A DNA stretch of 64,000 nt from Actinobacteria bacterium IMCC26103 (GCA_002284875.1 CP015604.1:1-64000), one strand, 5' to 3'. Counted from the stretch's first letter, positions 1-8,943 are shown. Numbers and translations are program-made. Notes: generated by a model from the sequence alone, not told the origin.

Positions 1-45
1 CCGCTTCCCCTGCCTCAACAACCAAAGTCGAGACCGTTCACCCCC
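1..45 (-). ncRNA. ssrA: tmRNA, 5' end only (partial)
   Basis: Read on the minus strand, the first bases match the conserved start of transfer-messenger RNA: GGGGGTGAACGGTCTCGAC, then a purine-rich stretch ending GGGGAAGCGG. This corresponds to the usual GGGGCTGA-CGGT-TCGAC block. The rest lies beyond the left edge. It sits just downstream of smpB, whose product binds tmRNA to rescue stalled ribosomes. A perfect 7-bp hairpin (GTGGAAA/TTTCCAC, 51-68) lies immediately upstream and may be part of the precursor or promoter region. Confidence 0.85.
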
Positions 46-107
46 ATGGGTGTGGAAAGCTATTTCCACTATTAAGTTGTGGGCTAAGTGTATCGCCGTA
101 CAACTTC

Positions 108-177
108 AGAAAAAAATTACGCTCAGGCAAACTCGAAAATCGGGGATAAAGCACGATTTTCTATATTTGCTTGAGCG
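108..177 (-). terminator. intrinsic terminator after smpB
   Basis: Two-tier hairpin on the minus strand. The outer 12-bp stem is 120-131 with 166-177 (one G-T wobble). The inner 8-bp stem is 135-142 with 154-161. A run of seven T follows three bases after the stem. It would end the ftsE-ftsX-smpB transcript and separate it from ssrA. Confidence 0.8.
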
Positions 178-189
178 CCAAAACTATTG

Positions 190-669
190 CTATTGGTCTT
201 TGCCGGAACGGCGGCGGGAAATCTCGCGTTCAACTTCGCGGCTGGCTTGGCGCTCCATTAACGAATCTCGTTTATCGTGGGCTTTCTTACCACGTGCAAC
301 TGCGATCTCAATCTTGGCTTTGCCATTATTGAAGTACAACTGCAAAGGAATAAGAGTGACTCCACCTTCTTTAATCTTTATATGTAACTTCTTAATCTCT
401 TGCAGGTGCACAAGCAACTTACGTTTGCGGCGAGTTTCATGATTTGTCCAAGTGCCCTGTGTGTATTCAGGGATATGAACGCCAGCTAACCAGAGTTCGC
501 CATTTTCAACAGTGGCATAGCCATCGATGATTGAAGCGCGCCCCGCGCGAAGAGATTTAACTTCGGTTCCAGTTAAGACAATTCCGCATTCGAAAACATC
601 TTCGATTGAGTAATCATGGCGCGCTTTTTTATTCTGCGCGATGAGTTTGCGACCGACTTCTTTCACCAC
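190..669 (-). CDS. smpB: SsrA-binding protein SmpB
   Basis: Small RNA-binding protein that delivers tmRNA to stalled ribosomes (trans-translation). The 159 residues match the family length. They carry the conserved opening [11 protein letters not shown], the TGTEVKSLR stretch, the GEL-L-GVHIPEY region, and a basic C-terminal tail ([15 protein letters not shown]) that inserts into the ribosomal mRNA channel. The start is GTG (two consecutive GTG codons), 12 bases after ftsX and without a clear ribosome-binding site, suggesting translation coupled to ftsX. The tmRNA gene lies just downstream on the same strand. Function is certain from sequence; only the choice between the two GTG codons is open. 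Confidence 0.97.
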   Translation of the reverse strand: MVKEVGRKLIAQNKKARHDYSIEDVFECGIVLTGTEVKSLRAGRASIIDGYATVENGELWLAGVHIPEYTQGTWTNHETRRKRKLLVHLQEIKKLHIKIKEGGVTLIPLQLYFNNGKAKIEIAVARGKKAHDKRDSLMERQASREVEREISRRRSGKDQ

Positions 670-681
670 GGCAGCGCCTAC

Positions 682-1584
682 TTAGACCTTGAGATAACGG
701 CGCAGCGTTACAGCAGATGCAACCGTTGAAACGCCTAAGCCCGCTAGTAATAACCAAGCAGATGCGATCCAGACTTCATTCCATCCGAAGAAATTGGTAA
801 AGGTAAGTAAAGGTGCGACCTTTGTATCTACCACGCTCTTGAGTCCGGCCAATAAGCCAGTTGCAAAGACCCACCCGATTAGCGCCGAGAAGATTCCTTC
901 AAGCAAAAATGGAAGTTGAATCGACCAAGAGGATGCACCGACTAACTTCATCACACCGGTTTCGCGGCGGCGGTTAAAGGCTGCAATACGTAAAGTATTT
1001 GAAATAAGTAAGCCAGCAGTTAATACTGAGAAGAGTCCGACCAGTAACGCACCATTGCGGAGTACATTTAGCAATTTGAAGAACTTCTCCAAGATGCTGC
1101 GCTGATCTTGCACAATATCTACGCCAGGTCGGCCAGAAAATGCACTAACGACAACAGCGTATTGCGTCGGATCTTTTAACTTAACGCGGAAAGATTCCGG
1201 AAGCTGATCTGCGGTCACATTCTGCGCAATTGCAGAATCCTTGAAGCGTTCTTGGAAACGTGCGTATGCCTCAGATTGTGATTCATAGAAAACGCTCTGC
1301 ACAACTGGCAAAGCTTCTAGATCACTCTTAATAACAAGACGTTGTTCTGGACTTACTACTCCACCTGCACAGCTTGGTGATTCCGAAAGAGAACCGCAGA
1401 GATAAACAGAAACTTCGATCTTGTCGTACCAATAATCTTTCATCGCATTTACCTGCGAGTTGGAGAGCAGACCGATTCCCAATAGAGATAGTGAAATAGC
1501 GGTAGTAACGATGACGGCAAAGGTCATCGTTAAGTTACGGCGAAGCCCAATTCGAACTTCGCTAAGTAAAAATCCTGCGCGCAT
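682..1584 (-). CDS. ftsX: cell division protein FtsX
   Basis: Membrane subunit of the FtsEX complex, which couples ATP hydrolysis to peptidoglycan hydrolase activation at the septum. The 300-residue protein has an N-terminal transmembrane helix after a short cytoplasmic segment (around residues 20-45). A large extracellular loop with two cysteines (LCGSLSESPSCAGG) follows, then three C-terminal membrane segments (about 175-195, 225-250, 270-290). This is the usual FtsX layout. It begins with ATG, 26 bases after ftsE, and is cotranscribed with ftsE and smpB. The order ftsE-ftsX-smpB is the standard actinobacterial arrangement. Confidence 0.97.
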   Translation of the reverse strand: MRAGFLLSEVRIGLRRNLTMTFAVIVTTAISLSLLGIGLLSNSQVNAMKDYWYDKIEVSVYLCGSLSESPSCAGGVVSPEQRLVIKSDLEALPVVQSVFYESQSEAYARFQERFKDSAIAQNVTADQLPESFRVKLKDPTQYAVVVSAFSGRPGVDIVQDQRSILEKFFKLLNVLRNGALLVGLFSVLTAGLLISNTLRIAAFNRRRETGVMKLVGASSWSIQLPFLLEGIFSALIGWVFATGLLAGLKSVVDTKVAPLLTFTNFFGWNEVWIASAWLLLAGLGVSTVASAVTLRRYLKV

Positions 1585-1610
1585 GTATTTACCTTATCTC
1601 TTTAGATCCG

Positions 1611-2300
1611 CTAGCCGGTGTATCCGTAGACGCCGCGAACCTGGTCGCGAATTACGTGGCCGCTATCTAGTTCGATAACGCGCTTGCGCATCTGATCAAC
1701 AATTCCCGCATCGTGGGTAGCCATCAAGACTGTGGTGCCTTCGCGATTGATGCGATCTAGCAACTTCATAATGCCAACAGATGTTGCCGGGTCAAGGTTT
1801 CCCGTTGGTTCATCGGCGATGATGATCGCCGGGCGACTTACATAAGCACGGGCGATTGCTACGCGCTGTTGTTCTCCACCTGAAATTTCATTTGGCATGC
1901 GATCGCCTTTATCTTCCAAGCCAACTAGTTCTAGAACTTCCGGAACTTCGCGTTCAATCTCGCGCTTTGAATATCCAAGTACATGCAAGGTAAAGGCCAC
2001 ATTTTCGGCAATAGTTTTATTCTGTAGTAAACGGAAATCTTGAAAAACAGTTCCAACTTGGCGGCGCAGTTCTGGAACTTTATGGTTTGCCAATTGTCCA
2101 AGATCTTTTCCAGCCACATGGATAATTCCTGAAGTTGGTCGCTCTTCGCGCAAGATCAATCGAAGGAAAGTTGATTTACCAGAACCAGAAAGTCCGACAA
2201 GGAAGACGAATTCACCTTTTACAATTTCTAAAGTAACCGCTTCCAGCGCCGGGCGGTCTTGGCCCGAGTAAAGCTTCGTCACATTCTCAAAGCGAATCAC
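1611..2300 (-). CDS. ftsE: cell division ATP-binding protein FtsE
   Basis: ABC-type ATPase partner of FtsX. It shows Walker [10 protein letters not shown], signature [14 protein letters not shown], Walker [14 protein letters not shown] and the H-loop ATHD. I place the start at the GTG giving [11 protein letters not shown], because an AAGGAG lies five bases upstream and this is where FtsE proteins normally begin (229 residues). The frame continues upstream to an ATG at 2330, which would add ten residues and ignore this ribosome-binding site. First gene of the ftsE-ftsX-smpB operon. It is separated from prfB by about 165 bases, which hold its promoter region. Confidence 0.96.
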   Translation of the reverse strand: MIRFENVTKLYSGQDRPALEAVTLEIVKGEFVFLVGLSGSGKSTFLRLILREERPTSGIIHVAGKDLGQLANHKVPELRRQVGTVFQDFRLLQNKTIAENVAFTLHVLGYSKREIEREVPEVLELVGLEDKGDRMPNEISGGEQQRVAIARAYVSRPAIIIADEPTGNLDPATSVGIMKLLDRINREGTTVLMATHDAGIVDQMRKRVIELDSGHVIRDQVRGVYGYTG

Positions 2301-2466
2301 ACGAACTCCTTCGTTCCTTTTGGCCGCCATGGAAATGGGGAAGTTATGACTGGCCGTACTGAGGCTTAGTTTAGGTATATATCTGCCAAAAGTGGTTGAT
2401 ATCGGCGGGTATCAGGCGCAAATCCCACGCGAATTCACAGGAATGGTGAGAAGAATTACTAAATCT

Positions 2467-3570
2467 TTATTGCGCGCTAGACCGACGCCAGCGAATTCCC
2501 GCTTCAATGAAATCATCGATTTCACCATTTAATACCGCAGATGTATTTCCAGTTTCGTGATTATTACGTAGATCTTTAACCATTTGATACGGCGCCAATA
2601 CATACGAACGCATCTGGTTACCCCAAGAGCCTGAGTTATCACCCTTTAAAGCATTGATCTTCGCTTGTTCTTCCTGACGACGACGTTCTAATAACTTTGA
2701 TTGCAAAACTGCCATTGCCGTTGCCTTATTTTGAATCTGCGAACGCTCGTTCTGACATGAAACGACGATGCCAGTTGGGATATGTGTAAGGCGCACCGCA
2801 GAGTCCGTTGTATTAACGCCCTGTCCCCCAGGACCCGATGAGCGATAAACATCAACGCGTATTTCTTTCTCGTCAATTTCAATGTGATCACTCTGTTCCA
2901 CAACCGGCACAACTTCAACACCAGCAAATGATGTATGGCGACGTGACTGTGAATCAAAAGGTGAGATACGCACCAAACGATGCGTTCCTTGTTCTACGGA
3001 GATAGTTCCATATGCATAAGGTGCGCTAACTCTAAAAGTTGTTGATTTAATCCCCGCTTCTTCAGCGTATGAAGTTTCCAGCACATCAACTTTAAATTCA
3101 TGGCGTTCGCAATATCGCAAATACATGCGCATCAACATTTCTGCCCAGTCGGCCGCTTCCACTCCACCTGCCTCAGAGCGAATCGTTATCAAAGCATCGC
3201 GGTCGTCGTATTCACCATTTAGCAAAGTTGTAACTTCAAGTTCGCTAATTGCCTTAACAACTGAGTCCAATTCACCCTCGGCATCTGCCAAAGCAGATCC
3301 ATCCGGTTCTGTAACCGCTAACTCAAATAAAATAGGCAGATCTTCAACTCGTCTGCGCAAACCCTTCAACCGCGCAATCGTGCTCTGCACCCGAGATAAC
3401 TTGCTCGTGACTTTCTGCGCTACCTCCGGGTCATCCCATAAATTCGGAACCCCCGCTGCCGCCTCAAGTTCAACCGCCTCTGCCTCAAGCTTCGGCAGAT
3501 CCAAAACCTTTTCGATAGATACGAGAGTTGCGCTTATCGCAGCAATCTCGAGATCGTATTCACGGGCCAT
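2467..3570 (-). CDS. prfB: peptide chain release factor 2
   Basis: Class I release factor recognising UAA and UGA. It has the SPF tripeptide for stop-codon reading ([12 protein letters not shown]) and the catalytic GGQ motif ([14 protein letters not shown]). The reading frame is uninterrupted, so there is no programmed frameshift of the Escherichia coli type, as expected in actinobacteria. The start chosen is the ATG giving MAREYDLE, the usual N terminus (367 residues); the frame stays open to an ATG at 3609. A TATCCT lies six bases before the chosen ATG and no Shine-Dalgarno is visible, so the mRNA may be leaderless. The defence operon ends only 66 bases upstream. Confidence 0.96.
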   Translation of the reverse strand: MAREYDLEIAAISATLVSIEKVLDLPKLEAEAVELEAAAGVPNLWDDPEVAQKVTSKLSRVQSTIARLKGLRRRVEDLPILFELAVTEPDGSALADAEGELDSVVKAISELEVTTLLNGEYDDRDALITIRSEAGGVEAADWAEMLMRMYLRYCERHEFKVDVLETSYAEEAGIKSTTFRVSAPYAYGTISVEQGTHRLVRISPFDSQSRRHTSFAGVEVVPVVEQSDHIEIDEKEIRVDVYRSSGPGGQGVNTTDSAVRLTHIPTGIVVSCQNERSQIQNKATAMAVLQSKLLERRRQEEQAKINALKGDNSGSWGNQMRSYVLAPYQMVKDLRNNHETGNTSAVLNGEIDDFIEAGIRWRRSSAQ

Positions 3571-3636
3571 GAGGTAAGGATAGCGAGTGTTAACTAGGCT
3601 CAGACGCAATGATGACGCGACTGTAAACTAAAAAAG

Positions 3637-4242
3637 TTAGGCCAACTTTATCAACGTTGACTTTGAGAAAACACCGATAGGGGCAGAGATAACTTTGTAC
3701 CCCTTGATTTCTTCGATAATGCGATCAAAAGCGGGTTGATTTGCGCGCATAACTTTCTCCAACCCCGATTTTGGACCATTTTTTATTTTATTTGCCACGC
3801 TTGATTCTTTGGGATCCATAGTAATTAAAAAAGATCTTGACATTGGAAAATCTCTCTTCATTAATTGTGCTTCGAATTCAGCCTGTTTCCAACGTTCCCT
3901 TAAACTTGTTTTACAGGACAGTACTATCGGGCCAATTTCTTCAGTAAAAACAAGGATGTCATACTCTGCCCATGCAATGTTGTTGAACGCTACTTGATAG
4001 TAAAAAGTTGAGATATTCTCTCTTAATAAAGTGAACGCAATTAAGAATTCAAAAGCCGTTCCTCTTGCGGAGTTGTCACTGATTTCTTTGTCAAAAAGCT
4101 TCCATAATTTATCGGTATAAAGTGATGCCGATTTATACGGAAAATATTCCAGCGTTGGTTGAATATCTTTTATCGTGGCTACCAGTTTTTGATTAGATGT
4201 ATTACTCGCTAATCCAATATCACTTATGTAGTCACTTTTCAC
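3637..4242 (-). CDS. predicted type II restriction endonuclease
   Basis: 201-residue protein directly downstream of, and overlapping by four bases (ATGA type), a C5-cytosine methyltransferase. That is the expected place for the matching endonuclease. Features fitting a PD-(D/E)xK nuclease fold are an N-terminal ARGTAFEF with a candidate helix glutamate (about residue 65), an aspartate in AEYDILVF (95) at the start of the core strand, and a lysine in VLSCKTSLRERWKQ (111). The lysine motif reads S-C-K rather than E-x-K, so the core is atypical. The KTSLRERW stretch resembles what I remember from several small type II enzymes; this is not verified. It is the last gene of the island and ends 66 bases before prfB. 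Function is inferred from context and motif spacing. Confidence 0.65.
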   Translation of the reverse strand: MKSDYISDIGLASNTSNQKLVATIKDIQPTLEYFPYKSASLYTDKLWKLFDKEISDNSARGTAFEFLIAFTLLRENISTFYYQVAFNNIAWAEYDILVFTEEIGPIVLSCKTSLRERWKQAEFEAQLMKRDFPMSRSFLITMDPKESSVANKIKNGPKSGLEKVMRANQPAFDRIIEEIKGYKVISAPIGVFSKSTLIKLA

Positions 4243-5189
4243 TTTCGACTCCTTCTTGCATATTCATCCAAGTGTTTAATCATCGCATCTGCAACGGCTT
4301 TAATTACAGGAACTGCGACAGAATTTCCAAATTGACGATACATCTGCGTGCGTGAGACCGGAATCTTAAATGACTTCGGATATCCCATAACTGCTTTACA
4401 CTCATTTTCCGAAAGCAATCGCAGACCAGTGGGACCATCAGCAACGAAAGTACCAGTCAGCCTTTGTATTTTGTGATAACTCGCGACTAAAGTTTTGACC
4501 GGGAACTCACTCTTCGTGGTGATAACTTCTGGTCTACCATCATCTAATTTGTAGATATAAACCGATTGTAGATGCTTGCTGATTGATAAATCTGTTCTAT
4601 CTTTTTCAACAAATTTTCCTATTCCCACCTTCTTTTTCCGTTGCGGTGGGAACAAGAAGGCACCTGGTCTTACTTTTCTTTTGTTGAACCCAACTATGTA
4701 AATCCTCTCACGCTTCTGGGGCACCCCATAATCCGAAGCATCGAGTATTTTGTATTCGACTTCATACCCAAGCTCAATTAATGTGGAGATGATCGTAGAG
4801 AAAGTTCTACCGTCATCATGAGTCAATAACCCTGAAACATTTTCTAATAAAAAAGCACTAGGTTTATGCTGGTCGATAATTCTAGCAACGTCGTAAAAAA
4901 GCGTTCCTTGGGTTTTATGCTTAAAACCTTCACGTTTTCCGATTGAACTAAACGGCTGACAAGGGAATCCAGCCAACAATATGTCAAACTTGGGGATATC
5001 AATAGCCCTTATTTTAGTAATATCCCCCTCAGGAATTTCTCCGAAGTTGGCTTCATAAGTTTTTTGTGCATATTTGTCCCATTCGCTACTGAAGACACAG
5101 GTTGCACCTTTAGATTCAAAAGCTAAGCGCATTCCACCAATTCCGGCAAATAGATCAATAAATTTCAAATCATTCAACTCCGGCACCAT
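4239..5189 (-). CDS. DNA (cytosine-5) methyltransferase
   Basis: Transfers a methyl group from S-adenosylmethionine to carbon 5 of cytosine in a specific DNA site. Motifs appear in family order: I, FIDLFAGIGG (10-19); IV, AGFPCQPFSS with the catalytic cysteine at 77; VI, LLENV (114-118); VIII, QKRERIYIVGF (about 160-170); and near the C terminus X, YRQFGNSVAVPVI. At 316 residues it is the size of the HhaI/HaeIII class. The target-recognition region between VIII and X is short, and the sequence specificity cannot be read from it. It overlaps the upstream gene by 20 bases and the downstream nuclease candidate by four. It protects host DNA, presumably from that nuclease. Confidence 0.95.
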   Translation of the reverse strand: MVPELNDLKFIDLFAGIGGMRLAFESKGATCVFSSEWDKYAQKTYEANFGEIPEGDITKIRAIDIPKFDILLAGFPCQPFSSIGKREGFKHKTQGTLFYDVARIIDQHKPSAFLLENVSGLLTHDDGRTFSTIISTLIELGYEVEYKILDASDYGVPQKRERIYIVGFNKRKVRPGAFLFPPQRKKKVGIGKFVEKDRTDLSISKHLQSVYIYKLDDGRPEVITTKSEFPVKTLVASYHKIQRLTGTFVADGPTGLRLLSENECKAVMGYPKSFKIPVSRTQMYRQFGNSVAVPVIKAVADAMIKHLDEYARRSRK

Positions 5190-5937
5190 TTTTCTTTGCT
5201 TCAGATAAATCCTTCTTTGCCAACTTTACCCACTTACTAAAATTTTCAGGAACTATCTCTAGTAATTCTTCTACCGTCATGCCCTCATAATCAATGGTTC
5301 TATCAATTTGTGAAAAATAGTAAGAGAATTTCTTTGGGTTACCTGGAGGAGTCGTTAATCCAGCTCGAAGTACGTCTTTTTGTGCATCGAAGTAAAGAAG
5401 TGTCGCTAAATGACACACGGAACCAGAAGCGAGATTTCGTTTACCCGATATTCTCTCTACTAATTCACCAGGTTGAGTAACAGGCGTAGCTAACTGACAC
5501 ATTGCTCGTCTTGGATCAGACGAGTTGGCCTCGTAGGCAAAAAACGGACCGGATACGAGGTGACGATGGTCTCTGAGAATATCACCGCTTAATATCCATC
5601 TGTCCGCGCTTCCAATCTTCCTATTTATGTTTGCTCTTGAGTCAGAGTTAATTAGTACTTCAAAGTAAGCAGCAGCAATCCAATTCCATAAATCATTCTC
5701 ACGTCGGCGGGGAAATAGCAGCCCTTCATTTCCGAAAATTTCCCATAGCATTTTGGCCATATGAAATCTATTTTTTGGAGCGCGAATCTCCAAGACCGCT
5801 CCCGTGTCAATAGTTAAAGACTGATCATTCAGAAGACCCTTTACTTCGCTCAGGACATTATGGGGTTTTGCGAGAATTAGACTTTTGAATGCGGCACTGC
5901 CGTTAGGAGTAAAACTTCTCACTTTTATGTTAGGCAT
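5170..5937 (-). CDS. unrecognised protein of the restriction-modification island
   Basis: 255 residues that I do not recognise. It is predicted soluble, with no signal peptide or membrane segment. A charged and aromatic central part (RRRENDLWNWIAAAYFEVL, then DRWILSGDILRDHRHLVSGPFF) is followed by a region with helical character and a lysine-rich end. The general layout faintly recalls DUF6339-type proteins seen near restriction genes, but I cannot confirm this. It overlaps the genes on both sides (8 and 20 bases), so it is almost certainly translated together with the GHKL ATPase and the methyltransferase and belongs to the same system. Confidence 0.8.
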   Translation of the reverse strand: MPNIKVRSFTPNGSAAFKSLILAKPHNVLSEVKGLLNDQSLTIDTGAVLEIRAPKNRFHMAKMLWEIFGNEGLLFPRRRENDLWNWIAAAYFEVLINSDSRANINRKIGSADRWILSGDILRDHRHLVSGPFFAYEANSSDPRRAMCQLATPVTQPGELVERISGKRNLASGSVCHLATLLYFDAQKDVLRAGLTTPPGNPKKFSYYFSQIDRTIDYEGMTVEELLEIVPENFSKWVKLAKKDLSEAKKNGAGVE

Positions 5938-6727
5938 CTGATTCTCCCTCCGTTGCTAAGAATAGAATTCCCACTTGATCGATAATGGAATTTCTCTTTG
6001 AAAACTCGGCGGCGCATTCTTTGGAATTATCAGAAACTAACTGTTCGAAATCTAATTCACCATCGATGCTCTCATCAAATTCGTAATCAAATAGATCACT
6101 AGCAGCACCGAGCCCAATTAAGAAATCCTGCCATTTGCCAAAAACAAGGGGATTCTCCCTATCTCTGTCCCGAACTGCCCAAATATGGATTTGTCTTACT
6201 ACTTCTGGCAATATGCTGGGAATGAACGTGGGCACCTGATCCTTTAAAATCGAATAGGTATCTTTTTTTCCAGAAATGACTAGAAATGGTTCGCCCATAA
6301 CAACACGCACACACCAAGGCACATCAAGTGATTCATCTTTAATAATTTTGAGGAATCCTTTTTGCTTACTATTATCTTTTGGAACTCTAGGAACGAAATT
6401 ATCTAAATTTCCAACTAGCAACCGTTTATTTTCTTTGTTGCGGATAACTTTTAACCTTAAACGTAAATTCATCGGGTCAGTCATGTTTGTGACATCAATA
6501 CGAGAGTCCATGCTTCCACGTTTAAAACTAGTTAGAAATTCTCTTCTATACTCATATGAGCCTGCTCGGCGAATTTCCAACCATATTTCAGATTCAGGAT
6601 CAAAGCCGAAACCAGAAAGGTTCCATTCAAGAAATAGGATTGTGCGCGCGCCATCTATATCCACGCGAGCATCCATCACTTCCATCGGAAGATCTATTCG
6701 GCCTGTGAAATTTATTTTTTGAAGCAT
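5930..6727 (-). CDS. unrecognised protein of the restriction-modification island
   Basis: 265 residues with no family I can name. The N-terminal half alternates hydrophobic and charged residues in a pattern suggesting beta strands (ARTILFLEWNLSG, SEIWLEIRRAGSYEY, MNLRLRLKVIRN). The C-terminal half is more helical and acidic (residues 210-240 rich in D and E). It starts at an ATG that immediately follows the stop of the GHKL ATPase gene (TAGATG) and overlaps the next gene by eight bases, so expression is coupled. A partner or adaptor of the ATPase is a reasonable guess, not a demonstrated role. Confidence 0.8.
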   Translation of the reverse strand: MLQKINFTGRIDLPMEVMDARVDIDGARTILFLEWNLSGFGFDPESEIWLEIRRAGSYEYRREFLTSFKRGSMDSRIDVTNMTDPMNLRLRLKVIRNKENKRLLVGNLDNFVPRVPKDNSKQKGFLKIIKDESLDVPWCVRVVMGEPFLVISGKKDTYSILKDQVPTFIPSILPEVVRQIHIWAVRDRDRENPLVFGKWQDFLIGLGAASDLFDYEFDESIDGELDFEQLVSDNSKECAAEFSKRNSIIDQVGILFLATEGESDA

Positions 6728-8719
6728 CTATCGTGCCCTCTTCAATTCGATTGAAAGGTCTCGATTAATATCAAAATCAGAAAAAACCAATTCGAAATCT
6801 TTTTTAATTACTTCAATAAAAACCTTATTATCTGCAAATCGAGTACCAGCTCCTTGGCTTTCACTGCTATTTAAAAGATTGGCAATGTTGAAATCTTCGG
6901 GATCCCATGCAGAAAAAGAATCCCCACCGCGAAGCGCATATGCAAATTCGGCTTCAAATAACATACCGACTTCTATTTTCTTGACGTCAATAGGAAAGAT
7001 TTTTATTGAGCCTGGTTGAGAACCTGCTTCTATTCTTAGCAAACGCCCCCCACGAGAGGATCCGCCTCCGCCTCCGCCACCCCGCCCTCCTTCGGGAGTG
7101 CCGATTTCTCCGTCATCGGATACATCTTGCGTTCCGCTCAAATTTTGACTTGGTTCTTCATCCGGAAAATATTTAGAAAGCGATCGATCATCTGCAATAT
7201 TCTGGTCTGGTTGCAATTTTTTAAATATATTTTGTGCAGAAGTTTTAACCCAGACAATTGTTTTCTTAAGACTTTTTGTTTCGTAGCGTCCAAGTACTTT
7301 GTCACCGGTGGCAGTCCAATTTTTATGTGCTGGTCCTTCTGCAAGCCTGAGCATCTGTTGCAAATAGTTATTTTCATTAGCTTCGACGATTACCATACTC
7401 AATATGCCATTCAATTTTGAATCTCTGAAGGCCTCAGGAATAATTATCCCACGTCTTGTAAATAGAGTTTTTGATAGTGCGTCTCGGTTATATTTGGAAA
7501 ACAGAACCGAAAAATTATCTGATCTACCGACTCCTAAATTTTGTGTCGGAACTTCAGTCGAAACGATAAATTCAATACACGTACCATTATCAATTTTTGA
7601 TCGAAATTCTTCTTTGAGCGTCTCTTCAAACTCGAAACTTGACCAATCATTGTAAGAATCCGCCTTTGATCTTACCTCTACTTTATAAGTATTTCCTTTA
7701 ATTCTTTTTTCATACATTTGACAGAAGCCAATTAATTCTTGTTTGTTTTTTGTTGCAGAAGTCCAGCTGTCATCATCAATTTCTTCAATCAGGGAAATTA
7801 GATTATCTCGGTTTAGTTCTAATTTTTTGTTGTTTTCATCGATAACCTCGCAAGTCACTATTCCGTCTAAAATGGCAATGAAATAATCCTGAATAATGCA
7901 TTGGACTATGCGGGTAGCCGTAATGGTGTCCTTCACAAAAGGAATAACTATGCTGGTGCCATAGTCTTTCTGTTTTCTGGTAATTCTCCAATCTTCACAA
8001 AATGTTTTAATGTCACTTGAATCACTTGTGGGTATAAAATCTATATCTCCATCTATATGCACTTCACGCATCCAATTTCGGTAAGGGCGTAATCGACGGC
8101 CTCCGACGTCTTCATACTTGAAAATGCTATGCCCAAATAGAATTCCCCCTGTATTTGGCTCTGGACAGTTCTTCTCCTCTCGTTCAGAGTAAACAAGAAT
8201 CGTTTTCAGTTTAGACGCGGCAGACAGAACAATTTTCCCAACACCCCAACTTCCTCTACCTCCGGTTACTTTGTTTGTTTCACCACTTTTCCATTCAAAG
8301 TACCAATAGTTGCTTTTGAATCGGTTAGAAGATTCTTCTGTAGGTTTTTTTGAACTTATAGATCCACGCAATCCGTGAGTATTAAAATCTTCAATTACCA
8401 AGTAATTTGAATCAGTTTTCAAATCGGGCAGAAGACTTTTCTGAATACTTAATTCCGCATGTGGATAGACTTCGGAAAAATACTCTTTGTTGATTAGGTT
8501 GTTCTGTTTGCCCACGGTAAATTTCATTTTGATTGGAAAGTTTTCGTCAAGAATTTCGTCAATCGAGTTTTGCATGGATTCTCGAATTAATGACGAAATC
8601 TCACTGAGAGTATCGACGTCATTGAAAAACTCTTCACTTATCATTTCGTCTTCTCTGTCCCTGCGTTTAACCTCAAGGTGCTTCCATCCAATCGACTTAA
8701 ATCGGGAGCTCTGAGTCAT
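6728..8719 (-). CDS. GHKL-type ATPase (Hsp90/MutL/MORC-like) of the defence island
   Basis: 663-residue protein with an N-terminal GHKL ATP-binding fold. The N-box is LIRESMQNSIDE (E47, N51), the G1-like loop is VIEDFNTHGLRG (about 108-119) and the glycine lid is GGRGSWGVGK (153-162). The long middle and C-terminal parts match nothing I know. A glycine-rich linker (six or more consecutive glycines, near residue 555) separates a final 100-residue domain of beta-strand character. GHKL ATPases of the MORC/MutL type encoded beside DNA methylases and nucleases are known as accessory modules of restriction-modification systems (Iyer, Abhiman and Aravind described such neighbourhoods). The ATG overlaps the stop of the 75-residue gene by four bases. 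ATP-driven conformational control of the nuclease is inference. Confidence 0.85.
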   Translation of the reverse strand: MTQSSRFKSIGWKHLEVKRRDREDEMISEEFFNDVDTLSEISSLIRESMQNSIDEILDENFPIKMKFTVGKQNNLINKEYFSEVYPHAELSIQKSLLPDLKTDSNYLVIEDFNTHGLRGSISSKKPTEESSNRFKSNYWYFEWKSGETNKVTGGRGSWGVGKIVLSAASKLKTILVYSEREEKNCPEPNTGGILFGHSIFKYEDVGGRRLRPYRNWMREVHIDGDIDFIPTSDSSDIKTFCEDWRITRKQKDYGTSIVIPFVKDTITATRIVQCIIQDYFIAILDGIVTCEVIDENNKKLELNRDNLISLIEEIDDDSWTSATKNKQELIGFCQMYEKRIKGNTYKVEVRSKADSYNDWSSFEFEETLKEEFRSKIDNGTCIEFIVSTEVPTQNLGVGRSDNFSVLFSKYNRDALSKTLFTRRGIIIPEAFRDSKLNGILSMVIVEANENNYLQQMLRLAEGPAHKNWTATGDKVLGRYETKSLKKTIVWVKTSAQNIFKKLQPDQNIADDRSLSKYFPDEEPSQNLSGTQDVSDDGEIGTPEGGRGGGGGGGSSRGGRLLRIEAGSQPGSIKIFPIDVKKIEVGMLFEAEFAYALRGGDSFSAWDPEDFNIANLLNSSESQGAGTRFADNKVFIEVIKKDFELVFSDFDINRDLSIELKRAR

Positions 8720-8943
8720 TTCTTAAGCCTAAACCCCTGAGCCGACATGCCTTTTTTGACTTTGAACTGCGCTTTAAGAGCCGTGATTTCAGCCTGCAGA
8801 GTGTTGACAATTATTTTTACGTCTTCTTCATCATATTCATAATTACTTCGATTTGAGAGGTTTCCAATCACGCGCATGGCGTCTATCGCTCGCGTAACGC
8901 GCGACTCAGCCAGGCGCACGAAATTTTCCCGCTTAATACTCAT
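8716..8943 (-). CDS. small helical protein, first gene of the defence operon
   Basis: 75 residues, highly charged. It is predicted to be two helices around a conserved-looking core (FVRLAESRVTRAIDAMRVIGNLSNRS, then EEDVKIIVNTLQAEITALKAQF). The second helix has heptad-like hydrophobic spacing and could be a coiled coil. GGAG lies seven bases before the ATG. Similar short proteins occur next to methylase or helicase genes in my memory, unverified. As the leading gene of the operon it could be a regulator, an assembly factor or an antitoxin-like partner, but no DNA-binding motif is evident. It is coupled to the ATPase gene by a four-base overlap. Confidence 0.75.
   Translation of the reverse strand: MSIKRENFVRLAESRVTRAIDAMRVIGNLSNRSNYEYDEEDVKIIVNTLQAEITALKAQFKVKKGMSAQGFRLKK

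Noticed and set aside
2467-3570. Programmed frameshift in prfB
   Set aside because: The frame is continuous from start to stop with no in-frame UGA near the N terminus.
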